DNA of 64,000 nucleotides, taken from Nilaparvata lugens (Eukaryota; Arthropoda; Insecta; Hemiptera; Delphacidae). Positions 28,191-38,659 of this stretch are shown piece by piece. Under the pieces are notes generated by a model. That model did not search any database and was not told the DNA's origin. It saw only the letters and a list, made by a program, of their open reading frames with translations. The stretch spans positions 30,274,436 to 30,338,435 of the forward strand of contig NC_052509.1 of assembly GCF_014356525.2 (NCBI RefSeq), written 5' to 3'. Both the position numbers and the translations under genes were made by a program. How positions within the stretch are numbered: the first letter of the stretch is position 1; the number at the start of each line of letters is the position of its first letter.

Positions 28191-28841
28191 TCGACCCGAA
28201 GTTATCAAAAAAACGGCATCTCTCTAAGTTAATTTTTACACATTTCAATAATATTTCAAAAATTAAAGTCAAAATTACCGCAAGCTAAAATTATTATTAT
28301 TATTCACAATATTATTCTAATTGGATATTTATATGTAACATAACTTTCAATGAATACCTTAAATCTATGTGAGTGCCAATTCATAAGCTAAATGCAAGTG
28401 ATATAAATTACATTATAGTGAACTAATTCATAAGAAAATCAAACTTAGCCTAACACATCAATCAACTTCAAATTAACAATTCAATACATTCATATCTGAA
28501 TAAGAATTGAATGGAAAAAATTTCAATTATATTGATGAATAAAATTAAACCTACAAAATCTACGAAAGTAATAAAATTGAATCATAATGCAAAAATTAAA
28601 CATCAAGTCCGAATAGTATTCGAGTAAGCAAAATAATATTGTGGAACCCTTGAAAATAAGAATAATAATAATTGAAATAGTTTATCCTCTAATCTGGGAA
28701 AATATTTGAATCGATAGCATAAAAGAGTAAATGGATACAATAATAGTGAATAAGTAATTATTATTTGCATAGTTTCCTATATCCTAACCCATTATTTTAA
28801 TGATTTCATTACATACTACTTTACTAAAACACAATATATTC
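28191..28841. other. Non-coding LTR-element DNA
   Basis: AT-rich sequence between the polypurine tract and the env-like ORF. No gene seen. Confidence 0.5.
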
Positions 28842-30645
28842 TTAAAGCTCCTGTGGGTAGTCCACAATTGGAGTACGTTTCAGGACTCTCAGTTGATTTG
28901 CTTTCTTCTTAATATAATTTTGAAGACATGAATACAAGAATATAACAGTTATCAGTGTTTGCCAGACAATAATAATATAAATGATCAGTTTATTGTTCAC
29001 CCCTAACAAATCAAAGTTATTTGGCATTTCTACATGATGGAAAATGTCTTCTGAGAATGAGTTGTGCTTTTCAAATTTTGAAAAATTCAAGTGCCAATTT
29101 TCATTTAAGATTTCTGAAAGGTTTAAGTACTGAGGCAGAGTCTCATGTTTAAAAATTGGGATGCTCAATTTAGATAAATTTGTCCACATGTGAGGAATTA
29201 AGTTATTAATAGCTGGAGAAGGATGGGAACGGGAGTCGCAAGGATAAAGAGTGCTTATCAGTATGTCGCCGTTGTCGTCTTGAAGTTCGCAGTTGCAAGG
29301 GATGTGGAGTGATAGGGTTCCTGGACTGTTGCTTGGGACCTCAGTTGTTGAGTTTTAACAGCGAATTGTCGTCTTTTTGCCGGTGTTGTGGAATAGGAAG
29401 GTGTCTTCTCGTAGGCGAGTGATTAGGGTTTGATTGTCAGTTGCTTTACAATCAAATTTGCAGACTTGTCGTAGCTCCGATACGTCTGCTTCTGATGTTA
29501 GAAGGTGGAGACAAGTGGCTTGGGTGGCAGAGTTCGACATCTTTTTCCTCGGAATCAAGCAGAGGCCTTTCTGCTTGAACTGGCAATTGTCTTCTTCGTC
29601 ATCTGACAGGATTTGCAGTTTATTTTCTTCTCTAAGTATCAGGTGATGTTGGGAGGTCAAACGGCAGGTATGACCATTCCAATGAAGCGGGATAGATTGC
29701 AGGTGGAATAATGAAATAGTTGAATTTTTCTTCTTTATTGGTATTTTGAGGGTAACCAATAGTTCGTTGTCGGATTTTCTGCAGGATGTTAGTTTCAAGT
29801 TTCGAATTTTATCGTTGTCTTTTGTTGATATGGTGAAGTTTCTCTTGTTTATTTTCTTTTCGAGTTCTTGAAGTCGATTGTTTAGGTCTTCTTTTGAAAT
29901 GACGTGATGAGAAAGTTGTTGATTGTAGCATCTCATGTCGATTTCATTGTAGTTGTTAGATAGAGTCATCATATATCAGTTGTGTTTTCAGTACATCGGT
30001 TGTAGTATTCCCTTTCCGAAACTTATTCTGTTGGGTGAATGATTCTTGCCAAAGAATAAGGTCATGCTTCATGTTGTTCAATACTTTCTTCACGTTCTCT
30101 GCCATGCCGTTCATCTTGCGTGTGTTGTCTATCAATTCGACATGTTCAGCGTGAACGAAGTCTTGAAGATTACTGAGATGAGAAGTGATGTCGGTTTCGG
30201 TTTTCACGTATGCGCCCAATTCTTCATCGGTAGCTACTCCGCAACACCAGTTTAGGACCGCCCCGATCGTATCGATAGAGCGTTCGCGGCGTGGTAGTCG
30301 ATTTTAGCTCTCAGCTGTAGTGTTGTCGTCATCGCTGCCAATGTAAATGCTGTCTTGTAGTTGTAGAAGTTGCAGCTCCGTTCGATGAATCTGATCAAAT
30401 ACTGCACACTCCGATGGGGAAGGGAAAGGACATGAGTCAATTTTTAAAGGAGTACTCAGAAGGTTCCTCATAACAAATAAAGGATTTGACCTAGTAATAC
30501 TGAATGTTATTGGAACTGTGGACTCGTAAAATACTACATTGTGAATTTCTTTAAATAGAGCTCCGTGAAAAAGAGAAATTTCTTGAGACAATACCGTACA
30601 ACATATTTCTACAAATGCTAAGGAACAAAGTATTATGGTATTCAT
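28842..30645 (-). pseudogene. env-like glycoprotein gene of the LTR element (broken)
   Basis: It starts at 30645 with a hydrophobic signal-peptide-like stretch (MNTIILCSLAFVEICC). An in-frame TAA at 30304-30306 is followed by an RRER furin-type site (30280-30291) and a glycine/alanine-rich hydrophobic segment with paired cysteines. The frame stops at 29956 and overlaps the next one, which begins near 29972. That second frame has an in-frame TAA at 29355-29357, then a C-terminal hydrophobic membrane span (about 28915-28995) and a short basic tail. Layout (signal, cleavage site, fusion-peptide-like segment, transmembrane anchor) resembles insect errantivirus/baculovirus F-type envelope proteins. 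It is an old, non-functional copy. Confidence 0.65.
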
Positions 30646-31470
30646 TTTAAAAATATTATATCAGTTAGTACTCTATATTAATCTATCAATGAACAGTTCG
30701 TATATGATATCAATTTATAAACAATAATTACTAGTAAAATCCCCAAAAACCCTACAAATAGATTATGTAAATGGTCAAATTAATAGCTATATCTTATATT
30801 CCAATTGTAATCACCTACTGGAATTGATTATTTCATTAACATCAATACAGATAATATTGTTATTAAAATATACATTTTCACATAAATAATCTTATAAATA
30901 AATAAATTATTATATCAGGAATCATCCATTTCTGAAAAAGAGAAACATTTTATTACATACGAGTCAAGAAAATAATATTCAAGCATAAATCGTATTTGAT
31001 GATTTTCAAATAGCATTCATTCATAAACAAAAACGTGAGAACAATTCACATCTTTTAATAATGAATCATCGTTAGAATGTCTAGTAAAATTGTCTATAAG
31101 AGCTCAATTATATTTCATTGTTTCATCGAAGTAGAAATCCAATTAATTAATTGATTGATTGAAAACTGCATACTATTGTGATTTGAGAATCATCTTGATA
31201 TCTAGTCGTGAGAAAATGGATTTGATCGCTTCACAAGTCAATACTGATCTTGCAAACAAAATTCTCTAAAAATTCAGTTGTAAGCATGATATTGTTTTTC
31301 AATGATTTGGAAAATAAATAAATTACATGGATGTTTCATCTCGATTTCTTCTCATCAATTGTCTTTTGAATTAATGAAAGGCAAAGATTTAGGATGAGCG
31401 AGGTATAATTGCTAGCATAAAGAAAAGTGCTGGAATAAAGAATACAGTTAGACAATAAAACAATAAACAC
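30646..31470. other. Non-coding spacer of the LTR element
   Basis: AT-rich sequence between the integrase and env-like ORFs. A splice acceptor for env would be expected here but I cannot fix one. Confidence 0.4.
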
Positions 31471-32823
31471 TTAATTGATGGGATCTCGTATGAAATATTT
31501 TTGTAATTTATCTACATGAAAAGCTACATTTTTATAAGTACCTCGTAGCGGAAAAAATATCTCATAGACTTCATCTGTTACTTTCTTTACTACTTCATAT
31601 GAGCCTGAATATTTTTTGACTAATTTCCTAGACTGTCCTTGTCTTACATCAGGATCGTGGACCATAACTAAATCTCCTGGTTCAAAAATGCAATCTGTTC
31701 TATTCCTATCGTAATAGTATTTCTGTTTTTCTTGTGCATCTGATAAGATTGATGGTATCTGTTCTCGCACTTCTTTAAGATTTGCTAATCTCGCGTCTAA
31801 ATGATAAGTGACATCGTCATTTTCGGGAAAGATTTTCAAATCTAAAGGAGTAGTGGCTTCAAAACCGTGCAATAAGAAAAAAGGTGTATATTTCAAAGAG
31901 CATTGTTTCGAAGTATTGTATGCGAATAAAACTTTTGGCAGCATTTGTACCCACAATTTCCTATTATCGGCTACGTAAGCTGTTAGCATCTCTTGAATTG
32001 TCCGGTTGGCTCTTTCGGCCAGACCTTGACTTTGGTGGTGACTTGATGATCCTAATATGTGTTTGATTCCAAGCTCAACCATAAGGTCATCGACTTTTTT
32101 ATTTACAAAATGTGTACCTCTATCGGATCGAACTTCTTTTGGAACGCCAAATCGGTATATTAATTTCCATAAGCATTTAGTGGTATTATTTGCGTCGCCG
32201 TGTTTACAAGGTTCAGCTAAAATATATCGGGTCGTTAAGTCAACAATCGTAAGAATGTATGAATAGCCCATTGAGCTCTCTAACGGACCGATGTAGTCCA
32301 TCATGATACTTGAGAAAGGCTTACTATCACACTTGATGGGTGATAAGAAACCTTGAGGCTTTGTAGTAGGGGTTTTTCTCTCTTGGCAATTTTTACATGA
32401 TCTTACATAATTCGCAATGTTTTCATACATATTTTCCCAATAATATTTCGATGATATTTTCTCATGGGTTTTATAAATGCCGGTATGTCCACCTGTTAAG
32501 GAATCATCATGGAATGTTTCAAGGATTTTATTGATAAGAGATCGGGGTACGAGAAGTTTCAATTGATTGGTATGCCCATCAAATTTCTTCAGATAGACAA
32601 TGTCTTTTTCGATCGTGTATTTTCTTGCCTTTCTAATCGTAGCTGTATCACTATGATTAGGGTTTCGTATTGCATCATATATTTTTCTTATACTCTCATC
32701 ATTTTTCTGTAAAGTCTTTATGTCTATTTCTTCTATTTCGAATATATTGTAGTTTTCGTCCTTTGTGAGATCAGTTATATCCTTCTCTAGTGGATATCTA
32801 CTCAGGGCATCAGGTACGTGCAT
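31471..32823 (-). CDS. LTR element integrase (3' part of pol)
   Basis: 450 residues in one frame. It begins just after the RNase H connection (HVPDALSRYPL) and has a zinc-binding HHCC region (GHTGIYKTHEKI ... CKNCQ, near residues 112-148). The DDE core has MMDYIGPL (D), VRSDRGTHF (D) and QGLAERANRT (E), and a C-terminal GDLVMVHDP region follows. No chromodomain is seen. It inserts the element DNA and makes 4-bp duplications. It is separated from the RT only by an in-frame TAG at 32839-32841, so it is the downstream part of one original pol frame. Confidence 0.9.
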   Translation of the reverse strand: MHVPDALSRYPLEKDITDLTKDENYNIFEIEEIDIKTLQKNDESIRKIYDAIRNPNHSDTATIRKARKYTIEKDIVYLKKFDGHTNQLKLLVPRSLINKILETFHDDSLTGGHTGIYKTHEKISSKYYWENMYENIANYVRSCKNCQERKTPTTKPQGFLSPIKCDSKPFSSIMMDYIGPLESSMGYSYILTIVDLTTRYILAEPCKHGDANNTTKCLWKLIYRFGVPKEVRSDRGTHFVNKKVDDLMVELGIKHILGSSSHHQSQGLAERANRTIQEMLTAYVADNRKLWVQMLPKVLFAYNTSKQCSLKYTPFFLLHGFEATTPLDLKIFPENDDVTYHLDARLANLKEVREQIPSILSDAQEKQKYYYDRNRTDCIFEPGDLVMVHDPDVRQGQSRKLVKKYSGSYEVVKKVTDEVYEIFFPLRGTYKNVAFHVDKLQKYFIRDPIN

Positions 32824-32838
32824 TTGGGCTCCTGGTTT

Positions 32839-34806
32839 CTATTTCAAATCGAACGTGAACTCCGTTAATTTCATAAGTAACTTACTGACTCGAATACTGG
32901 GGTTTTTCCAAGTTTTATAGTATTGTAAACTAGCATGATCTGTGTAGATTGTAAACAATCGGCCAATTAAGTATTGTCTGAAATAATTTACACAATACAC
33001 TATTGATAGAAGTTCAATCTCTCCTACTGCCCAATTTTCTTCATGTTTTGTCAGTTTTCTGGAAACAAAAGCTACTGGATGTAATTTTCCATTGTCATCA
33101 GGCTGCGAGATAATGCCCCCTATTCCAACTCGAGAAGCATCTGTGTGTACCACTACCTCCTTATCATTATTAAAATGATGAAGTACGGGTTGTGATAAAA
33201 GTTTGCTTTTTATTTCCGAGAATGCGTTCTGCTGATCTTCTTCCCAAGTGATTGGTTTATTCTCGTTATTTTTAGATATCAGATTTGTTAAGGGTCTTGC
33301 AATTATAGCGTAGTTTTGAATGAATTTTCGGTAAAATCCACTAAGACCAAGAAATGCTCTGACATCTTTGACAGTTTTGGGTATAGGGTATTTTTCGATA
33401 GCTTCCAAGGTTTCGGAAGCGGGTTGTATCCCTTCCTTTGAGACAGTGTGTCCAAGTACTTTAATTTTTCGGTAGAAGAAGTGACATTTAGATGTATTCA
33501 ATTTTAGTCCTACGTCTTGCAATCTTTTCAAGGTTTTCTCGAGCTGTTGATATTGCTTATCAAATGATTCTCCATAGCTAATGATATCGTCCAAGTAAAT
33601 CAAAACTCCTCTATACAAATAATCATTGAATACTTGGTTGATTGCTCGTTGGAAAGCATTTGGAGATGTTCTAAGACCAAAAGGTAGTCTTTTGAACGTG
33701 TACAGCCCTTTATGAGTTGCAAATGCTACATATTTTCGACAATCTTCGTGTAATGGCTGTTGGAAAAATGCTTGTCTGATATCTAGGGTGGAAAAGTAAT
33801 CCGAATTGTCAAGAGAATCAAAAATTGTTTGAAGAAGGGGAAGGGGATATCTATCCGGTAATATTTTCTCGTTCAACATTTTATAGTCTACAACCAATCT
33901 GAAACCACCATCTTTTTTTGTAACTAAAAATGCGGGAGAAGCATAATGACTCTGGGTTTCACAAACTTTTCCTGCTTTTATCAATAACTCTACTTGTCTG
34001 TCTATTTCTGTTCTTTGAGTGATAGGTAATCTGTACGGTGACTTAGCAATGGGTGTGTAATCTGTAAGTTTGAACCTGTATTCGGGTAATTTCGCTTCCT
34101 CGAAATCAATTTCGTTTGTTGAAAATAGGTGTTTGTATTTATTGATGAGTCTTTTCGCTTTGGAATTTTGCTCTGGTGTAAGATCTTTATAATTATCTAT
34201 TTCACAACCCCCTCCATCGAATAGAACAGAGTCTACTAATGAAACAGATTCGTCGTAATTACAAACTTCTCCTTCAATTTCACCAATAATAGTTTCATGC
34301 AAAAATCTTATATCTTGCCTTCCTAGATTCAAAATTCTAATTTCACTCATGTTTGTTTCAAAATCATCCTCATTCCAAAGCACATGCAATTTTTTATTAT
34401 GTAATAACGATTCATTTGGAGTAAAATGGGATACTTTGAGCAATTTTTGTGTTAGATTGACTTTGACATTCACGTCTTTTTGAGCGGGGATTATTGTTTC
34501 AAGAGCACGTTTGACGAAATTTACGGGATTGGGTATGCAGACTTCTTTTGTAATATTTGTTTCAGAATCGTTGTGTAATCTATTTAATGTACAAATCCAC
34601 TCTTTATCCATGTCTAATTCGACTATTTTACCATTATCGGTCATTGAAATGATGTTATTCTCATAATCTAATTTCATTTTATATTTTGAGAAGAAGGAAT
34701 TTCCAACAATAATATCAGCCTGTAAGTCTTCAGAAATTACTAAATTTACTTCGAATTTCCTGTCATGTATTTGAATTTCACTCGAGATCATTCCTGTGAT
34801 CGGCAT
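32839..34806 (-). CDS. LTR element reverse transcriptase/RNase H (pol, ends at a premature TAG)
   Basis: 655 residues. The first 60 are the C-terminal end of the protease (DIIVGNSFF). The RT has SPYRLPITQRTEID, LVTKKDGGFRLVVDYKMLN, the RLPFGLRTSPNAFQRA motif and catalytic VLIYLDDII. RNase H has HTDASRVGIGG, ELLSIVYCV and YTDHASLQYY with the expected acidic residues. It stops at TAG 32839-32841, in the middle of the conserved linker to integrase; the frame continues on the other side without shift. A single substitution therefore split pol. Confidence 0.92.
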   Translation of the reverse strand: MPITGMISSEIQIHDRKFEVNLVISEDLQADIIVGNSFFSKYKMKLDYENNIISMTDNGKIVELDMDKEWICTLNRLHNDSETNITKEVCIPNPVNFVKRALETIIPAQKDVNVKVNLTQKLLKVSHFTPNESLLHNKKLHVLWNEDDFETNMSEIRILNLGRQDIRFLHETIIGEIEGEVCNYDESVSLVDSVLFDGGGCEIDNYKDLTPEQNSKAKRLINKYKHLFSTNEIDFEEAKLPEYRFKLTDYTPIAKSPYRLPITQRTEIDRQVELLIKAGKVCETQSHYASPAFLVTKKDGGFRLVVDYKMLNEKILPDRYPLPLLQTIFDSLDNSDYFSTLDIRQAFFQQPLHEDCRKYVAFATHKGLYTFKRLPFGLRTSPNAFQRAINQVFNDYLYRGVLIYLDDIISYGESFDKQYQQLEKTLKRLQDVGLKLNTSKCHFFYRKIKVLGHTVSKEGIQPASETLEAIEKYPIPKTVKDVRAFLGLSGFYRKFIQNYAIIARPLTNLISKNNENKPITWEEDQQNAFSEIKSKLLSQPVLHHFNNDKEVVVHTDASRVGIGGIISQPDDNGKLHPVAFVSRKLTKHEENWAVGEIELLSIVYCVNYFRQYLIGRLFTIYTDHASLQYYKTWKNPSIRVSKLLMKLTEFTFDLK

Positions 34807-35344
34807 TATTAGCTACCGATAAAGCAATACTTCTATTTTTCAAATGTTTTAGATCATCGCTACTTAAAAGATTTTTTTGAACTATGTTTACGTTCGTACC
34901 GGTGTCAATGGTAATTGATTCATCTTCTCCTTTGAATTTTCCATTAATAGTAAGTACTGGGACTTGAATTCTTCTCTCTTTAGTCAATGATCCATTCATT
35001 CCAAGTTCGTGCTGAGCATGCATTTCGGAAGACAATAGCTGTTTGAAGTTGGTTTCACTTTCTATTTCGTTAGAGCAATTAATTTCACTTTCATTTGAGT
35101 ATAACTGATTATTATTGGCATTGAGAAAAAACTGCCTGACAAATTCTATCGCTTTGGATTGTTCATCTTTCATTGATACAGAAGATATTATATTACATGT
35201 GATTTCTTCTTTATCAATTGAATTTGGAGAATAATTATCAAATGGAAATTCAGCGCTTTGTTTTTCAAATCCGGATCCCAAGTTCATATCTGATTCATCT
35301 AGGCTCGGGATCCTGTATTCGAGTTTTTTGATAAGAAAAAACAA
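34778..35344 (-). pseudogene. LTR element protease region (frame offset)
   Basis: 188 residues with an acidic Asn/Ser-rich leader and the aspartic-protease active site ITIDTGTNVNIV near residue 145. The second half of the protease lies in the overlapping frame that starts near 34806, so an indel near 34790 breaks it. Active enzymes dimerise and process Gag-Pol. Confidence 0.75.
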
Positions 35345-35844
35345 TCGTCTTTCCAGTGATTATTCCTCTTACAGTATGTACAGAATCTAGTCCTATTAGG
35401 GTTGATTGGTGTCCTGTAATTGACTGATGTTGATTGTGTGTAATTATTGTTTGTATAAGGTTGTCTTTGGAAATTGTTCTGATTTGTTTCGTGTGGGAAG
35501 ACGTTTCCGCTCCTATTTCCAAACTGTCTATTAGGATTAGGATTATGTGATTGTGTGTTTCTGTCGCGATCATTGTAATTATTATTGTTTGAATAAGGTT
35601 GTCTTTGGAAGTTGTTCTGATTTGTTTCGTGTGGGGAAAAGTTTCCGCTCCTATTTCCAAACTGTCTATTAGGATTGTGATTTTGTGATTGACCTACATT
35701 TCTACTCAAATTTTTCACCACAATACTCAGATCGTTCAATTTCTTCTCTAAAGTATCTACTACATTTATTTTTTGGACAGGCTGTTCGATTGAAGTATTA
35801 TGCATTCCTAACTTTTTGTCTAGAAGGGGAGCGAGATCTTTCAT
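35299..35844 (-). pseudogene. LTR element gag, nucleocapsid part
   Basis: 181 residues. The Asn/Arg/Gln-rich region includes a tandem duplication of about 33 residues (NPNRQFGNRSGN repeated), followed by one zinc knuckle CTYCKRNNHWKDDC (CX2CX4HX4C) for RNA binding. It overlaps the capsid frame by 47 bases in another frame, so gag is now split. Confidence 0.75.
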
Positions 35845-36742
35845 ATTTGGCGAGATTTTTCTCTAAATCTTCAACTGATGCATTGTCCATGAAAGCAACA
35901 TGTTGCAATGCTCCTACGTCTAAGCCTCTCAAAACATATCCTACTATTCTTTTCTCTGACATTTGAGGCTCAAGAATGTGACAAAGTTTTATTATATCTG
36001 CTGTGTATTCTGTGTATGTTTCTGTTGGTAATTTGTTCCTGTTTTCGAGTTTTTGTCTGGTTGTCTCTTCATGAACAGGGTCTACAAGTTTACTTTTTAA
36101 GTGGCCTACTGCATCAAGAAATGTCGCGTTTTCATTTTTATCCGAAAATATGTCGAAAATTGCCAATGCTGTTTTCTTGAGGTAGAGGGGTAAATACAAG
36201 ATTTTATCATCCTCATCACACTTATTTATTTTTGCTGCCCTATTGAAGGTTTTCAACCACTCGTTGAAGTCTTCACTCTTTGTACCCCCATAGCTTTCGG
36301 GTTTCGCAAAGGGTCTTTTATCATTCCCTGCCATATTATTTTCTGGAATTAGGATATTTGCTAAGTTATCGGGAGCTACTGTGTCGTAGATGTGTTCTTG
36401 ATTTCTGCCTAGCTTGCCTACTATTCGCTCGTAATCGGCTAACATAGGGAAGATAATACGATCGCGTTGAGACAGGGACCCTAACTTAAGTAATCGACTT
36501 AGAGCATCTCTAGCTCCTGAATTGTGGTCCACATAAATACAAACTTTTTTTGCCAAGTCAACAGCGAATCTCAAGTATTCAATATTAACAGATTGAGGGA
36601 TGTGAATACCTAACTGTTTGCCTAGCTCTAATAATTCTGATTTATCCAGAGATTTTACTTTTAAATCAATAGGTAAACGTAATAATGAAACCTCGAATTC
36701 ACTAGGTGATTGTTCAGAGTCACTAGAACTAGAGCTACTCAT
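35798..36742 (-). pseudogene. LTR element gag, matrix/capsid part
   Basis: The likely start is ATG at 36742 (MSSSSSSDSEQSPSEF), giving 314 residues; the open frame extends further upstream but that sequence is low-quality leader. The retrotransposon-gag capsid core is visible near residues 130-260 (FNEWLKTFNRAAKINKCDED ... FLDAVGHLKSKL). The C-terminus (KYERSRSPSRQ) is out of frame with the nucleocapsid part. Confidence 0.8.
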
Positions 36743-36916
36743 CTCAATATAACAATAATAACAATTATCATATTTACCCTGTACGTTGAGAGAATAGAGG
36801 ACATAATTATATGAGATCAAATACAGAATATAATAATTATGATAATGACCTGAAATGAAAATGTCAATAGATAATTTGAAGGCTAATCTTGTCAATTAAT
36901 AAACTCTTTCTCATGA

Positions 36917-36934
36917 GAACGACGCCCAACACCA
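36917..36934 (-). other. Primer-binding site
   Basis: Immediately inside the 5' LTR the minus strand reads TGGTGTTGGGCGTCGTTC. The TGG start pairs with a tRNA 3' CCA. I could not assign the tRNA. Confidence 0.6.
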
Positions 36935-37633
36935 TGTAATGGGGTATTTAAATTGTTGGTTGAACTAATTTGATTTATCATGTAATTTAAAATTTGTAAC
37001 AAAATAATTAATATTGATTGTATTCAACAAGAATTACAGGTCCTAACTCTCTAGGAGTTGGATACAGAAATTAATAAAAGATAATGCTGTTATATTATAA
37101 TTGATAAATAAGATGTACTGATCAAATAAATGAGGGGTTAAATATCGCTTGGCTAACGAGAGGTTAAATTTGGATCTTACTCTATAACTCATGAGAAAGG
37201 AACTATATTTTAAAATAATAAACAAAACAGTTATATTTTGGAGAACTAAGTAATCGATTTGATCAAATTGTAACTCAAAATGAAACTGGAAACTTAAATA
37301 AAAATAATATTGAGAAAACTTTTTAAACAAACAATAGAATAATTACAGGATTTGCCTTCAATAAAAAAGATGAATAATATATAATAATAAAATTGATAAT
37401 ATTAGCTCACTGAACTCACTGAACCAGGAAAATGGTGTCTCGGAAAAGAAGGGTAGAGCCGGGCCCGATTATCTGCAGTAGATAGCTCCAGGTCCCGTCC
37501 TCATAACCAACTGACTAGAGCCTCTCATTTTTTTCATAATTTTACTTGTCATGAATTTTCACCGTCGTCAACAATTTATCTATTCATTGTGAAAATTCAT
37601 GACAAATAATAAAAATTATGTAGTTCTATTACA
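36935..37633 (-). repeat. 5' LTR
   Basis: 699 bp, TGTAAT...ATTACA. It is longer than the 3' LTR because its U5-side 225 bp is a different sequence. It has the same 17-bp inverted repeat at 37546-37562 and 37589-37605. Confidence 0.9.
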
Positions 37634-37637
37634 CTGT

Positions 37638-37958
37638 GAAGGTCTTTTCTTCCTGATCTACAGAGTCAGTCAGCACAATTTCATCACCATTCTCTCCAAA
37701 AGTTAAATACTTATTGCCCAGGTAGTGAGCATTGTCTCTCACTCTTGGCCCAAAAGTGTCATCAAAATTGTCATTGTCCTTGCTCAATGATCCTCTAATG
37801 TAATCAGCTACCTGTTTTCCAGCTAGGTCAGTTTGATCAAGGATATTCTGAACTGTTGTACTGTGACTTTCATTCAATAATTGTTCAACATTCTTATCAT
37901 CATCCTGTCCATCTCCAGACAGCTCCTCATCACTGCTATCATCATATTCTCTAATCAT
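37638..37958 (-). pseudogene. PLA2-type structural protein of element C, N-terminal/middle part
   Basis: Residues 1-106 of an open frame ending just inside the LTR. It has an acidic start (IREYDDSSDEELSGDGQDDD), an Asn/Asp-rich middle and a YLGNKYLTFGENGDEI segment that precedes the PLA2 region in this family. The LTR retrotransposon splits it from 26787-27545. The next upstream ORF (38016-38588) may be its true N-terminus in another frame. Confidence 0.65.
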
Positions 37959-38015
37959 ATTATACTCCTCACCCTCATCCTCTTCAAATGCCTGCTTTCC
38001 TGCTTTCCATAGTTG

Positions 38016-38588
38016 TCATCCAACTCCTGAGGTGCCTGCTATTGGACTTGAAACTTCTCCAGTTCCATATGATTCAAATGTTGGCGACTCTTCATCAATG
38101 CTGGATAGTTGGAGCTTATGTTTTGCTTTACTTGCACCAGTAAGTCCATGCCTTGTATATGTGGCATGTTTAACAAATGGTGTTGTTGGTGGAGTAGGAT
38201 ATATGTGGTGTGTTGATGCTGCTGGGAAAGGACGATGTTCTGATGATAACAACTCTGGCTTGGATTGTCTCTGCCTACCCTCCACATGCCTGGAGCGCAT
38301 TTTTATTCCAGGCTTCAGATACCTGGGACGCTTCTTGGATGCTCTTGATGGAGGTAGTTGTGGTTGTTGAACTGGCATCTGTTGGAGAGTTTTGACTAGG
38401 TTGGCTAGGGGCTCAGTTAGAGGTTTGAGGTGTTCCACATGTCTCTCTCCTGCAATCCGTCTACCCAGCATGATTTCCTTATGCCTCCTTTTGATTTCAC
38501 GCTTCAACCTAGCAATCTCCAATATGGTAGGAGCAACCTCCTCCAATGTCGGCTTATGGTTCCTTTGTTTGATATACATACTGGTCAT
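38016..38588 (-). CDS. Basic protein, probable N-terminal part of the element C structural gene
   Basis: ATG at 38588, 190 residues, basic. An alpha-helical N-terminus (PTLEEVAPTILEIARLKREIKRRHKEI near residues 13-40) is followed by a proline/arginine-rich middle and a Ser/Gly tail. It ends 58 bases before the next frame on the same strand, and the two may be one gene broken by a frameshift. Helix followed by a basic domain fits a DNA- or capsid-binding virion protein; function not established. Confidence 0.5.
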   Translation of the reverse strand: MTSMYIKQRNHKPTLEEVAPTILEIARLKREIKRRHKEIMLGRRIAGERHVEHLKPLTEPLANLVKTLQQMPVQQPQLPPSRASKKRPRYLKPGIKMRSRHVEGRQRQSKPELLSSEHRPFPAASTHHIYPTPPTTPFVKHATYTRHGLTGASKAKHKLQLSSIDEESPTFESYGTGEVSSPIAGTSGVG

Positions 38589-38659
38589 TGTTTATCAGTA
38601 TACTGAGGTCTGAGAGTTTGAGCACAGCTATTTATACATTTTGGACCCATCCCAAGTGC

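Larger units (their letters stand above)
27555..37633 (-). mobile_element. Ty3/Gypsy-like LTR retrotransposon with env-like gene, minus strand
   Basis: 10,079 bp bounded by LTRs with TGTAAT...ATTACA ends and a CTGT duplication. Order read leftward: 5' LTR (36935-37633), primer site, gag, protease, RT/RNase H, integrase, env-like region, polypurine tract, 3' LTR (27555-28170). The domain order RT-RNase H-integrase places it in Ty3/Gypsy. Stops and frameshifts in every ORF except integrase indicate an inactive copy. Confidence 0.9.

Noticed and set aside
35299..35660. Second overlapping frame of 121 codons in gag
   Set aside because: A shadow of the duplicated nucleocapsid repeat in another frame. 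The zinc knuckle lies in the frame I report.
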